Positions 27,444 through 36,739 of a stretch of 64,000 nucleotides of DNA are shown here, piece after piece. Origin of the DNA: Persicitalea sp038235275 (GTDB lineage Bacteria; Bacteroidota; Bacteroidia; Cytophagales; Spirosomataceae). Position 1 is the first letter of the stretch. The number at the start of each line of letters is the position of its first letter. The DNA lies in the NCBI GenBank assembly GCA_038235275.1, contig JBBSUC010000024.1:18073-82072 (forward strand). Reading direction: 5' to 3'. A program made the position numbers and the translations under genes. Under the pieces are notes generated by a model. It searched no databases. It saw only the letters and a program-made list of their open reading frames with translations, and was not told where the DNA came from.

Positions 27444-27866
27444 ATGAAAAGCTTAATCCTTACGCTGGCTTTTGGCTTTGCGCTTACCCTGACGACGGCA
27501 AACGCCCAGGTGTCCTTCTCCCAGGATTCGACCGAGTTGTTTACCAAAAACGAAAACCTTTACGTAAAGGGGCAGCTAGACGCTGAGCGGAACTATCACA
27601 AATACAAGGGCGCCGGAACCGGAACTTTGATAGCAAGTTTGGTATCACCGCTCATAGGTTTGGTTCCCGCTATCATTTGCTCGGCAAACTCCCCCAAAAC
27701 CGAAAATTTGGGATATCCCAATGAAAACCTCCTCAAGCAGCAGGAGTATTACCTCGGATACACGCAGAAAGCCAAGAAAATTAAACAAAGGAAGGTTTGG
27801 ACGAACTGGGGAATCGGCTTCGGAGCAAACCTTATTGCTGTTTTGATCATCGCGGCAGGAAACTAA
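27444..27866 (+). CDS. small exported protein of unknown function
   Basis: 140 aa from ATG 27444, chosen because a clear signal peptide (MKSLILTLAFGFALTLTTANAQ) starts there. The mature part has two hydrophobic segments (IASLVSPLIGLVPAIICSA and FGANLIAVLIIAAGN) separated by a charged helix with EYYLGYTQKAKKIKQRK. Family not recognised. It follows the pump gene by 86 bp and ends at a strong terminator, so it may belong to the efflux transcript. Confidence 0.75.
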   Translation: MKSLILTLAFGFALTLTTANAQVSFSQDSTELFTKNENLYVKGQLDAERNYHKYKGAGTGTLIASLVSPLIGLVPAIICSANSPKTENLGYPNENLLKQQEYYLGYTQKAKKIKQRKVWTNWGIGFGANLIAVLIIAAGN

Positions 27867-27893
27867 ATATTTTCACTACTTGATCGCGTAAAA

Positions 27894-27931
27894 AATGAAA
27901 AAGGCAAGCCATCTGGCTTGCCTTTTTCATT
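27894..27931. terminator. bidirectional rho-independent terminator
   Basis: AATGAAAAAGGCAAGCC pairs perfectly with GGCTTGCCTTTTTCATT around a 4-nt loop (ATCT). A/T tracts on both sides allow it to serve the efflux transcript on + and the convergent lipoprotein gene on -. Confidence 0.92.
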
Positions 27932-27951
27932 ACCTTTCAAAAATTCTACTT

Positions 27952-28413
27952 TCATTTCACTACCGGCTCAAAAACCAGATTGGCTGATTGGTTCACCCCA
28001 TTGACTGGAATCAGGTTATTGAGCGTCATCTTGGCCCGGCTCAATTCTTTGATGCCAAATTTCCCATTAAAAGCGTTCACCTCGATGTCTAGAATCTGAT
28101 CCCTCTCTTTTAGATACCAAGTTCCCCCGTTAACAACCTGCCGGGAAGTGCGGTCAATGGCTTTGGTTACGTTATTATCAAAAAACTGAATGTCGAAAAG
28201 ATAAATGGCGAGCGTTTCAATCCCCAGTTGGTTTTGGGGAATCGTTTTTCCCGCAGCATCTGTAACATTGACCAATCGCCACGGGTTTGTGATTAACACC
28301 TTACCCTTAGCAGTACCCGTATCTGGTTTCAGCGGGTCATTGCTACCTTTATCACAAGCGGTAACCAATAGTAGAAAGGAGAGGACGAGAAGCAGAGACT
28401 TGGTAGTTTTCAT
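27952..28413 (-). CDS. hypothetical lipoprotein
   Basis: 153 aa. Lipobox LLVTAC then a beta-rich domain with NPWRLVNVTDAAGKTIP, GTWYLKERDQIL and a C-terminal VNQSANLVFEPV. The pattern of an opening WRL strand and a later GTWYL resembles small lipocalin-like Bacteroidota lipoproteins, but the family is not certain. It converges on the terminator shared with the efflux operon. Confidence 0.75.
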   Translation of the reverse strand: MKTTKSLLLVLSFLLLVTACDKGSNDPLKPDTGTAKGKVLITNPWRLVNVTDAAGKTIPQNQLGIETLAIYLFDIQFFDNNVTKAIDRTSRQVVNGGTWYLKERDQILDIEVNAFNGKFGIKELSRAKMTLNNLIPVNGVNQSANLVFEPVVK

Positions 28414-28460
28414 GGAGTATCTTTACGGTTAGGGATTACGGCTTTTGGTGCTGTTATTTG

Positions 28461-28468
28461 CAAAAGTA
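28461..28468 (-). promoter_or_regulatory. -7 promoter box for the lipoprotein gene
   Basis: Minus-strand TACTTTTG matches TAnnTTTG, 47 bp before the ATG at 28413. Confidence 0.45.
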
Positions 28469-28489
28469 ACGAATTAGGGATTACAAACG

Positions 28490-30166
28490 ATGCCCGCTTT
28501 CATGCGTTTTTTTATAAAAAATATTTACCTGTTACTCGGTACATTCTTGGTTATCAGCGCCAAGACAAGCCATTCTCAATCCTGTACTCCCGATTTTGTC
28601 CTGAAACCGGTATCGGAAAACAACCATATCGACTGGAAGAAATTCCCAGAATTTTCTCTGCCATTTACGATCATTTATAATGGTCCGCGCTTCGGAGATA
28701 ATGAATCGCAACCGCTCAAGCACGGATTTAGTCACCTTGCGCATTTCAGCGGCCCCGAAGCCAATAACTTGCCCGTCGGCAAGCGCGCCCTGCTGTGGAA
28801 TAGCGTGGCCAGCATCGACGGCTCCAATCAGCCTTGGTCAGTGCTGGGCTTAGAAAGCCCCTGGGGAAACGATACGGCTACCTACCGGCGGCATTGGGAT
28901 CGTTACATTGGTGATATGGCCAACCTGTTCGACGACTCGCGCGGCAGCGGCGTCCCCCGCGCCGACCTCATTTGTCTGGATGTGGAGCGAATTCAGGAGC
29001 TCGACCGTGATATTCTTGCTCTCAAACGCGATGGCCGAATTCCGCAGGGCTACCGCGACCTGACGGACGAAAAGTTTCTCACCACTTACAAAAAAGACAT
29101 CCGCTGGTGGTACACCGAGGCGACCAAATATCTCAGAAATAAGGGAATTTTAGCTTCTACCAAACTGACCAGTTACAGCGATGTTCCGGTGCGTGGCACC
29201 TGGCTCAATGTAACGGCCAACAGTTGGCAAGACTGGACGACCAACCGCCAGCGCACGCACTACCTCATGCAGGACGAGTCGGGGAAAATTGGCGGCCCTT
29301 TTTACGATCAAATGAATATCCTGACCCCGTCGGCCTATTACTTCTATCCTTACGACAACCCACTGGGCAAGGACTACTTATCCTACCTACTGTTTCAAAT
29401 CGAAGCAAACCGGGCTTGGAGTGACAAGCCCATCGTCCCCTTCGTGTGGCTCCGCTACCATGACAGTTTCGTCCCCGGTTCGCCCCAAATCCCCAAGTTC
29501 ATGGCCGAAGCGACGGCCATTTTTCCTTTCTTCTCGGGGGCAAAGGGGCTGTGGCTTTGGGAAAATCCATTTTTTGAGGGGAACCGTCAGGAGAATTACG
29601 CGACCTACGAACATTTTGTCAATGGTTTGTACCGACTTTCCCGCTTCGGCGATATGTTTCGGGGGAATTACGAGTTGGTTAGCCCCATGTCGGCCCGCGA
29701 CCACATGGAACGCCGCAACCCAATTTGGCGCGGCGTGGTTAAGGACGGTCGCATTCTCATCGCGGCCCAGAATACCTACGCCGGTGAATCGCAGCAAACC
29801 GAGTTGGAAGTAACCTACAAGCAATGGACCAAAACCATCACGCTGCAAGGTCGCCAAGTTTTCCTCTGCCAGTTCGACTTGGCCGATGTCGTGTCGGCCC
29901 TGGACTCCTCCCTGGCCGCAGCCACAATTTATCCCAATCCCACCGCCCAGACCGTTTTTGTCAATATAACCAGTGCCAGCACCCAAAGCGAAGTGAAGTT
30001 TGAATTATTTGACACAAAAGGTGCCGTCTTGAAATCGCAAACTTCTACCACGCAAAGAGGCGACCACCGTTATCAATTCGATCTTCCGAAAGTCACACGC
30101 GGTACGTATTTGATCAGGGTGAGTTCCGAGCGAACTTCCATCACAAAACATATTTTTGTCGAGTAG
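28490..30166 (+). CDS. T9SS-sorted secreted protein, TIM-barrel-like, function unknown
   Basis: 558 aa. A signal peptide (SHSQSC) is followed by a domain of about 430 residues with aromatic and acidic motifs (ICLDVERIQELD, FVWLRYHD, GLWLWENP) suggestive of a glycosidase-like TIM barrel; no family can be named. The last 75 residues are a type IX secretion sorting domain (IYPNPTAQTVFVNI, LFDTKGAVL, RGTYLIRV), so it is exported across the outer membrane by T9SS. The candidate acid is Asp or Glu in LDVER. A second ATG four codons in is possible. Confidence 0.85.
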   Translation: MPAFMRFFIKNIYLLLGTFLVISAKTSHSQSCTPDFVLKPVSENNHIDWKKFPEFSLPFTIIYNGPRFGDNESQPLKHGFSHLAHFSGPEANNLPVGKRALLWNSVASIDGSNQPWSVLGLESPWGNDTATYRRHWDRYIGDMANLFDDSRGSGVPRADLICLDVERIQELDRDILALKRDGRIPQGYRDLTDEKFLTTYKKDIRWWYTEATKYLRNKGILASTKLTSYSDVPVRGTWLNVTANSWQDWTTNRQRTHYLMQDESGKIGGPFYDQMNILTPSAYYFYPYDNPLGKDYLSYLLFQIEANRAWSDKPIVPFVWLRYHDSFVPGSPQIPKFMAEATAIFPFFSGAKGLWLWENPFFEGNRQENYATYEHFVNGLYRLSRFGDMFRGNYELVSPMSARDHMERRNPIWRGVVKDGRILIAAQNTYAGESQQTELEVTYKQWTKTITLQGRQVFLCQFDLADVVSALDSSLAAATIYPNPTAQTVFVNITSASTQSEVKFELFDTKGAVLKSQTSTTQRGDHRYQFDLPKVTRGTYLIRVSSERTSITKHIFVE

Positions 30167-30181
30167 CTAACAGGATAAATA

Positions 30182-32188
30182 ATGAACAACCTAGCCCAGG
30201 AAACCAGTCCCTACTTACTGCAACACGCCAATAATCCCGTAGACTGGTATCCCTGGGGCGATGATGCTTTGACAAAAGCCCGCTCCGAGAACAAACCTAT
30301 TCTGGTCAGTATCGGCTATTCGGCCTGTCACTGGTGTCACGTTATGGAGCGCGAAAGCTTTGAGCAGGAAAGCGTAGCGAGAGTGATGAACGAAAACCTG
30401 GTGTGCATCAAAGTCGATCGCGAGGAACGACCCGACATCGACGCCATTTATATGGATGCCGTGCACCTCATGGGCGTTCGCGGAGGCTGGCCGCTGAATG
30501 TTTTCCTGATGCCCGACGCGAAGCCCTTCTACGGCGTCACCTATCTCCCACCCCAGAATTGGGTGCAGTTAGTGGGCAGCATTCGCAATGCTTTCGACCA
30601 GCATCACGCCGAATTGACGCAGTCAGCGGAAGGATTTGCCGAGAGTCTGCAAACGAGCGAAATAGAGAAATATGGCCTGATGGCTGTCGATTCAAATTAT
30701 ACAGAATCGGCCCTGGATGGGATGTTCGAGCGGCTGAAAGCGCAATTTGATACTCAGGATGGCGGCATGGATCGCGCCCCGAAGTTTCCCATGCCTTCGA
30801 TTTATAAATTTCTGCTGCGCTACTATGACATCACCCAGAATCCCGAAGCGCTGGCCCAAATTGAACTGACGCTGAACCGCATCGCGCTGGGTGGAATTTA
30901 CGATCACGTTGGTGGTGGTTGGGCGCGCTACTCGGTGGACGGCGAGTGGTTTATCCCGCATTTTGAAAAAATGCTCTACGACAACGCCCAACTGCTGAGT
31001 ACTTACGCCGAGGCCTATTCTCTCACCCAAAATCCGCTTTACGCCGACCGCCTTCGCCATACCTTCACCTGGCTTGTTTCCGAAATGCGAAGTGAGGAAG
31101 GTGGCTATTATTCGGCCCTCGATGCCGACAGCGAAGGCATAGAAGGAAAGTTTTACGTTTGGCGAGCCAAAGAATTACAGGAAATTCTGGGCGATGATTT
31201 CGAGTGGTTTGCGCCGATTTACGACATTACCGACGCGGGAAACTGGGAACACGGCCTCAACCATCTTCACCTCACGCAGGATGCGGAAGTCGTTGCCAAG
31301 GCCAAAGGGCTTTTTTCCGAAAACTTTGTGGACAAATACTTCGACGCATTAAAGAAACTGGAAATTAGCCGCCGTGTACGCATTCGGCCCGGCCTGGACG
31401 ATAAAATCCTGGCCTCCTGGAACGGCTTGCTGCTGAAAGGCTTGGTCGATTCCTTCCGCGCCTTGGGCTACGAACCCATTCGTGACCAAGCCGTAACTCT
31501 TGGTAACTTTCTGCGGGATAAAATGCTGAAAGACGGAAAACTTTTTCATAGCTACAAAGACGGAAAGGCTACTATCAAGGGATTTTTGGAGGATTACGCG
31601 GCAGTCGCCGAGGGTTGGGTGGCCCTGTACCAAATTTCGTTTGACGAGCAATGGCTGCACCTTGCTGAAAAGCTCCTGGATGAAACGATCGCCAATTTCT
31701 ACGACGAGGCCGACGGCTTCTTTTTCTTCACCGATGCCCAAGCCGAGGAACTGATCGCCCGCAAAAAAGAAATAATAGACAATGTCATTCCTAGTTCCAA
31801 CTCGATTCTAGCCCAAGCACTTTATCAAGCGGGGATCTTGCTGAATCGGGAAGATTTTGTAGAAAAAGCCGATGCAATGCTGAACAAAATGTCCCGGCTG
31901 CTACGTACCGATATTCAGGTCGCCACCAATTGGGCATCCCTTTACGCCCAGCGCGCCTCCCCAACCGCCGAAATAGTCATCGTCGGACCTGACTACGAGA
32001 ATCTAAGAAAAAATTTCGACCGCTTTTTCGTCCCAAACAAAGTAATGGCTGGCGCAGAGTCTAGTTCAAATCTTCCGCTGTTAGAAGGCCGAACGGCAGT
32101 TGACAACCGCACCACCATTTACGTTTGCTTTAATAAAACCTGCCAATTACCCGTGTATAGTGTTGAGGAAGCGTTAAAGCTTTTGTGA
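30182..32188 (+). CDS. DUF255 thioredoxin-domain protein (YyaL/SPATA20-like)
   Basis: 668 aa. N-terminal thioredoxin-like domain with SACHWCHVMERESFE (CxxC), then an (alpha/alpha)6-barrel-like region as in N-acylglucosamine epimerases (APKFPMP, GGGWARYSVDGEW, PHFEKMLYDNAQ). Highly conserved across life, with no settled biochemical role. It lies 15 bp after the T9SS protein gene and may be co-transcribed. Confidence 0.94.
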   Translation: MNNLAQETSPYLLQHANNPVDWYPWGDDALTKARSENKPILVSIGYSACHWCHVMERESFEQESVARVMNENLVCIKVDREERPDIDAIYMDAVHLMGVRGGWPLNVFLMPDAKPFYGVTYLPPQNWVQLVGSIRNAFDQHHAELTQSAEGFAESLQTSEIEKYGLMAVDSNYTESALDGMFERLKAQFDTQDGGMDRAPKFPMPSIYKFLLRYYDITQNPEALAQIELTLNRIALGGIYDHVGGGWARYSVDGEWFIPHFEKMLYDNAQLLSTYAEAYSLTQNPLYADRLRHTFTWLVSEMRSEEGGYYSALDADSEGIEGKFYVWRAKELQEILGDDFEWFAPIYDITDAGNWEHGLNHLHLTQDAEVVAKAKGLFSENFVDKYFDALKKLEISRRVRIRPGLDDKILASWNGLLLKGLVDSFRALGYEPIRDQAVTLGNFLRDKMLKDGKLFHSYKDGKATIKGFLEDYAAVAEGWVALYQISFDEQWLHLAEKLLDETIANFYDEADGFFFFTDAQAEELIARKKEIIDNVIPSSNSILAQALYQAGILLNREDFVEKADAMLNKMSRLLRTDIQVATNWASLYAQRASPTAEIVIVGPDYENLRKNFDRFFVPNKVMAGAESSSNLPLLEGRTAVDNRTTIYVCFNKTCQLPVYSVEEALKLL

Positions 32189-32250
32189 TGTTGGATGCAG
32201 GGCGTTGGACGCGCTAAAATCCAAAGTATAACCGCATCGGCGAATCGGTC

Positions 32251-32838
32251 TTACTTTAATCTCCCCGGGTTTTCATTAATAAATGCCCCCCAGCCGCCTT
32301 TTTTATTTTTAGAAGAAATTGAGGTTCCTAACGAAGCCGGGGAATTAGCGTGGTAATGGTGGCAAATCGCGATGGCAATGCCATCGGTGGCGTCCATAAA
32401 TTCGCGACTCAATTCTGTTTGTAGAATATTTTCCAGCATGTAGGCCACTTGTTCTTTGCTGGCGTTGCCGTTGCCCGTCACTGATTGCTTAACTTTTTTA
32501 GGCGAATACTCAACGATTGGAATATCCCGCGAGAGTGCGGCAGCCATAGCCACGCCTTGCGCCCTGCCCAATTTGAGCATAGATTGCGCATTTTTTCCAT
32601 AAAACGGATCTTCGACGGCCATTTCGTCCGGCAGGTACTCGTCGATAACCTGAATCATTCGCTCGAAAATTTTCTTCAGTTTCAGTTCGTGGGTCGTATA
32701 TTTGTTCAACTTGATAACCCCGTATTGCACCAACTTAATCTGCTGGCCTGTAACCTGAATTACACCGTAACCCATCACCTGTGTACCAGGATCCACACCC
32801 AAAATTATTTTTTCGCCGCCTGGCTTTACACTAATCAT
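32251..32838 (-). CDS. ruvC: Holliday junction resolvase RuvC
   Basis: 195 aa from ATG 32838. It cuts Holliday junctions during recombination with RuvAB. Active-site acids: GVDPGTQVMGYG (Asp), MAVEDPFYG (Glu) and DATDGIAIAICHH (Asp-Asp). The frame continues 30 codons upstream into the flippase gene, but homologues start near IILGVDPG, so 32838 is chosen. Its start codon is one base away from the start of the divergent flippase gene. Confidence 0.95.
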   Translation of the reverse strand: MISVKPGGEKIILGVDPGTQVMGYGVIQVTGQQIKLVQYGVIKLNKYTTHELKLKKIFERMIQVIDEYLPDEMAVEDPFYGKNAQSMLKLGRAQGVAMAAALSRDIPIVEYSPKKVKQSVTGNGNASKEQVAYMLENILQTELSREFMDATDGIAIAICHHYHANSPASLGTSISSKNKKGGWGAFINENPGRLK

Positions 32839-32839
32839 C

Positions 32840-33841
32840 TTGCAAGATAGCCAACTCCTGCCGCCAAAAGAAAAATCCCCTACGGCCCGGTGGTGGCGAT
32901 TGGCGAAGTGGGTCGTTACTTTGCTCATTGTCAGCTATATTTTCAAGGTATTTCAAAATCCAGACAGCGACCTATCGAAAGTATTTCCTTTGCTACGCTC
33001 CTTATTCACGAGCGCAAATCTCCTCGCATTGATTTTGCTTTTTCTGTTGGTGCCCCTCAATTGGACCCTGGAAAGTGTCAAATGGCAATTCCTGGCCCAA
33101 AAGGTGCTCCCAATTTCTTTTTGCGAAGCCTTCCGTAGTACGCTTACGGGCCTGGCGGTAGGCGTGGCTGTTCCCGCCCAACTGGGCGACACCGTTGGAC
33201 GCATTACCTCGCTTCGCTCCAAAGCCCGGCTTCGTACCCTGGGCGCGGCGCTGATTTCCAACGGTATTCAGTTTTACGTATCTATTCTGGGTGGGGCAGT
33301 TTGCTGGTTTTGGCGAGGAAATATTTTTGGTTTTTCTCCCGGAATATCCTCGGCGATTACTATTTTACTAATCACAATCCTTGCCTGTGGCGCGTTACTT
33401 GGTATTTTTCGGCACAGATTACTCGAATGGCGCAGCGATCGCCCGTGGGCGCAAAAATTGAAGAAAAACCTACACGTGATTCAACAATATTCATCCCAAG
33501 AATTAGTTATTGCCTTAACCATAGGACTTGCGCGTTACCTTGTTTTTGTGGCTCAATACGTCCTGGCGCTGGGCTTATTCAATCTCCCGATTTCCTGGCT
33601 GGATATTCTGACTGGCGTGGGGTTGGCTTATTTAGTGAAAACTATGCTACCAGCTATCAACGCGATTGGCGATTTGGGCATCCGCCAATTTACCGCCCTC
33701 TACGTTTTTGCGCCCTACCATCTGTCTTCTGAGAAAATTATCGCGGCGACTTTTCTGATTTGGCTCATCAATATTTTGGCACCATTATTAGTGGGCGTCT
33801 ATTTCATCTGGAAATTAAAATGGAGCGCCAAGTATGCCTAG
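32840..33841 (+). CDS. flippase-like membrane protein (UPF0104 / LPG-synthase TM family)
   Basis: 333 aa, about eight membrane helices. Family features are SVKWQFLAQ, VGVAVPAQLGDTVGR and MLPAINAIGDLGIRQF. Relatives include the membrane half of MprF and putative lipid flippases. It starts with TTG at 32840; there is no in-frame ATG near the N-terminus. It is first in a cluster with two glycosyltransferases and a deacetylase, overlapping the next gene by 8 bp. It may move a glycolipid intermediate across the membrane (inference). Confidence 0.85.
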   Translation: MQDSQLLPPKEKSPTARWWRLAKWVVTLLIVSYIFKVFQNPDSDLSKVFPLLRSLFTSANLLALILLFLLVPLNWTLESVKWQFLAQKVLPISFCEAFRSTLTGLAVGVAVPAQLGDTVGRITSLRSKARLRTLGAALISNGIQFYVSILGGAVCWFWRGNIFGFSPGISSAITILLITILACGALLGIFRHRLLEWRSDRPWAQKLKKNLHVIQQYSSQELVIALTIGLARYLVFVAQYVLALGLFNLPISWLDILTGVGLAYLVKTMLPAINAIGDLGIRQFTALYVFAPYHLSSEKIIAATFLIWLINILAPLLVGVYFIWKLKWSAKYA

Positions 33842-34982
33842 CATTTTGTTAATCCTGACGCTTATACCCCCGCTTCTGGTCAGTACCTATGCGCTGTTTA
33901 CATTGACCCTTTGGATGTATTGGCTAAAAATCCCCCGACCTGTTTCTGTTTTCAAGCCCCCAACTACATCCATCACAGTCATCATCCCAGTCAGAAATGA
34001 AGCCAACCATATCGGTTCTTTGTTAAAAGACCTTTCGCAACAAAATTATGATCAGACCTTATTCGAGGTAATTGTGGCGAATGATGGGTCCACCGACAAT
34101 ACTGCTTACGTGCTGGATGCCTTCAAAAAGAACAGTAGTATTTCTCTAACGGTCATAGATTTAGATCAAAAAATAAAGTCCGCCTCACCCAAAAAGCGAG
34201 CCATCAAGGTGGCTCTGCATCAAGCAAATGGCCAACTCATCGTCACCACCGACGGTGACTGCCGCGTAGGGCCCGAATGGCTTAGCAGCATCGCCGAGGC
34301 ATACGAAAGTCTCGACGCCAAACTTATCAGTGGACCCGTTACTTTCGTCGCCGAAACTTCCCTGACCGACCACCTACAAACCGTGGAATTTTCGAGTCTG
34401 ATCGGTAGTGGGGCCGCATCCATCGAGGCCGGGACACCCTCGATGTGCAATGGAGCGAACCTGGCCTACGAAAAGAAAGCGTTCGAAGAAGTGGGTGGCT
34501 TTGCCGGAAACGAGCATATCGCCTCAGGTGATGATGAGTTCCTGATGCACAAAATCGCGGAACGTTATCCTGGCACCATTCATTTTTTGAAAGACGCGCG
34601 GGCCATTGTCCGTACAACCCCTCATTCGAGTTGGCAGGATTTTTTTCATCAGCGCAAGCGCTGGGCAAGTAAGTGGAAACACTACCAAAATCCGGCAGTT
34701 ACGGCATTAGCTGTTTACATTTACCTCTGCAATACGGCTTTGATCGCCGCACTAGTTTTGGGTATTTATGGCTTGCTACCCTGGTGGCATATTCTTATTG
34801 TATTTCTGATAAAATGGCTCCCTGAATGGTTATTTATTGGTACCGTTCTCGCTTTCTTAAAGAAATCCTACTCAGTTTTCTATGTTATTTTAGTTCAAGT
34901 ATTTTATCCTTTCTACGTTACTTTCTTTGGCATCGTAGCCCAACAGCCTAGTTATAGTTGGAAAGGTAGAGAGTTGCAGTAA
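33834..34982 (+). CDS. membrane-bound family 2 glycosyltransferase A
   Basis: 382 aa. N-terminal membrane helix, then a GT-A domain with TVIIPVRNEANHIGSLL, ANDGSTDNT, TDGDCRVGPEWL (DxD-like) and QRKRWASKWKHY (QxxRW). Two or three C-terminal helices. It is a processive-type GT2 similar to those making beta-linked polymers or glycolipids. The start ATG overlaps the flippase end by 8 bp, indicating tight coupling. Donor sugar unknown. Confidence 0.9.
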   Translation: MPSILLILTLIPPLLVSTYALFTLTLWMYWLKIPRPVSVFKPPTTSITVIIPVRNEANHIGSLLKDLSQQNYDQTLFEVIVANDGSTDNTAYVLDAFKKNSSISLTVIDLDQKIKSASPKKRAIKVALHQANGQLIVTTDGDCRVGPEWLSSIAEAYESLDAKLISGPVTFVAETSLTDHLQTVEFSSLIGSGAASIEAGTPSMCNGANLAYEKKAFEEVGGFAGNEHIASGDDEFLMHKIAERYPGTIHFLKDARAIVRTTPHSSWQDFFHQRKRWASKWKHYQNPAVTALAVYIYLCNTALIAALVLGIYGLLPWWHILIVFLIKWLPEWLFIGTVLAFLKKSYSVFYVILVQVFYPFYVTFFGIVAQQPSYSWKGRELQ

Positions 34983-35025
34983 TTTTTTAATTTTTAGGGT
35001 ATCACCAACTTTACTATAAGTTTCT

Positions 35026-35649
35026 TTGCCAAGTTTATTCTTACATAAATCTCCTTCCATTCTACGGGCTTTTTATCCAAAATTTCTTTGGCGCATGCCG
35101 TCGAATGAAAAATCTATTTACCTCACCTTTGATGATGGCCCCATTCCGGAGGTGACAGAGTTCGTGCTGGATATGTTGGGAAAATATCAGGCGAAAGCCA
35201 CCTTTTTTTGTATTGGCGACAATATTCGTAAGAATCCGGCCATTTTTGAAAAAACCAGAAAACAAGGCCATTCCATTGGAAACCACACTTTTAATCACTT
35301 AAATGGTTGGTATACCGGCAATGAAGACTATTTAGCTAACGTCGCGCTCTGCGACGAACAACTGTCCATTCAGACCAATCTTTTTCGACCGCCCTATGGT
35401 CGCATCAAAAAATCACAGGCTCGGGAATTATTGCCTACAAAGAGAATTGTCATGTGGGACGTATTGAGTGGTGATTTTTCACCCAATATTACTCCCGATA
35501 GATGTCTGAATATGACATTAAAACACACCAACCCAGGATCAATTCTATTGTTTCATGATAGTGTAAAAGCAAGTGCTAATTTGCTGTACACTCTACCGCG
35601 CATATTGGCGCATTTCACTAGTCAAGGCTACGAATTCAAAAGTTTGTAG
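35026..35649 (+). CDS. polysaccharide deacetylase (NodB homology)
   Basis: 207 aa. NodB motifs: MT1 TFDDGP (catalytic base and metal Asp), MT2 HSIGNHTFNH (metal histidines), MT3 RPPYGR, MT4 WDVLSGDFSP, MT5 LLFHDS. It should remove N-acetyl groups from an amino-sugar polymer or lipid. The start is TTG 35026; an ATG 23 codons later would still keep all motifs. No signal peptide is evident. The stop codon lies inside a palindromic repeat. Confidence 0.92.
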   Translation: MPSLFLHKSPSILRAFYPKFLWRMPSNEKSIYLTFDDGPIPEVTEFVLDMLGKYQAKATFFCIGDNIRKNPAIFEKTRKQGHSIGNHTFNHLNGWYTGNEDYLANVALCDEQLSIQTNLFRPPYGRIKKSQARELLPTKRIVMWDVLSGDFSPNITPDRCLNMTLKHTNPGSILLFHDSVKASANLLYTLPRILAHFTSQGYEFKSL

Positions 35650-35668
35650 AGACGTAATACATTACGTA
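35645..35668. repeat. truncated GTAGAGACGTAAT...-type palindrome
   Basis: GTAGAGACGTAAT is followed by ATTACGT, forming ACGTAAT-AC-ATTACGT. The sequence looks like one end of a longer palindrome whose right arm (CTCTAC) is missing. The repeat supplies the TAG stop of the deacetylase gene. Confidence 0.6.
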
Positions 35669-35686
35669 CGGCTGAGTCAAAAACAA

Positions 35687-36691
35687 ATGCAACAACCTTC
35701 GAATAACATAAAGGTCAGTGTACTCCTTGCCGCCCGCAATGAGGAACACAACATCCTACGGTGCCTACAAGCGTTGGACAATATCGATTCCGAAAATTTC
35801 AACTATGAAGTTTTGATTGGTAATGATCAATCGACCGACCATACCGAGGCTATCACTCTAAATTTTATCCAAAATAAGCCCGCATTCAAATACCATTTTA
35901 TAAGCTCCCAAACTGCCGGGTTGCGCGGCAAAGCAAACGTTCTGGCGCAATTATCCCATCACGCCAAGGGCAAATACTTTTTCTATTGCGACGCCGACAT
36001 CGCCGTTGCGCCTAGCTGGATCACCCAAATGTTGGGTTTATTTAAGGCCAACACCGGGGTAGTTGTCGGCGTGACGCGCATGACACCGTCCAGTGTTTTT
36101 GCCGCCATGCAGTCGCTCGAATGGCTTTTTTCATTGACGGCCATGCGGCTTTTCTCGCATTTTGAAGTGCCATTCACGGGCATGGGTAACAACATGGCCG
36201 TGAGTCGGGAAGCTTATGATGCAGTGGGTGGCTACCAAGGTATTGGTTTTTCAATTGTTGAGGACTTTGCCCTTTTTATGGCCGTCATCGACCAAGGCTA
36301 TGATTTTGTGCAGGGCTTCCAACCGGGAATTATCTCCATTTCTGAACCGACACGCAACCTTTCCGAACTCCTGGTTCAACGCAAGCGTTGGGTGAAAGGC
36401 GCGATGCAAGCTCCCTGGCAAATCAAGCTGAGTTTTTTTGCCTCGGCCCTATTTTTTCCAGTTCTGCTAATTTTGCTTTTCATTGCCCCCCTGTGGTCGG
36501 TAGGTCTGGCGTTACTTCACTATCTTTTGGTAACAATGATCGGTTTGACCGGACTTATTATTTTGCAACAAAAAGACCTCATTAAAAATCTCCCGCTGTT
36601 TTGGTTTTATTTCAACCTCAATAACAGCACAATGCTCATCAACTACCTCCGCCCCACCACTACGGTTTGGAAAGGAAGAATTTACGCATGA
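35687..36691 (+). CDS. membrane-bound family 2 glycosyltransferase B
   Basis: 334 aa. GT-A motifs VSVLLAARNEEHNILRCL, IGNDQSTDHT, FYCDADIAV (DxD) and QRKRWVKGAM, then three C-terminal helices. Similar architecture to glycosyltransferase A 4 kb upstream. ATG 35687 is chosen because it precedes the first beta strand and follows an A-rich leader; the open frame before it is palindromic repeat and the deacetylase end. Confidence 0.9.
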   Translation: MQQPSNNIKVSVLLAARNEEHNILRCLQALDNIDSENFNYEVLIGNDQSTDHTEAITLNFIQNKPAFKYHFISSQTAGLRGKANVLAQLSHHAKGKYFFYCDADIAVAPSWITQMLGLFKANTGVVVGVTRMTPSSVFAAMQSLEWLFSLTAMRLFSHFEVPFTGMGNNMAVSREAYDAVGGYQGIGFSIVEDFALFMAVIDQGYDFVQGFQPGIISISEPTRNLSELLVQRKRWVKGAMQAPWQIKLSFFASALFFPVLLILLFIAPLWSVGLALLHYLLVTMIGLTGLIILQQKDLIKNLPLFWFYFNLNNSTMLINYLRPTTTVWKGRIYA

Positions 36692-36712
36692 AACCTCAAC
36701 AAAAGATTGTTG

Positions 36713-36739
36713 CCTACAGCTAATAGCCGATAGCCAAAA
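36713..36739 (+). repeat. quasi-tandem 7-bp leader repeat before tatD
   Basis: CTACAGC-TAATAGC-CGATAGC followed by CAAAA directly precedes the ATG at 36740: three degenerate 7-mers ending in AGC. Confidence 0.5.
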
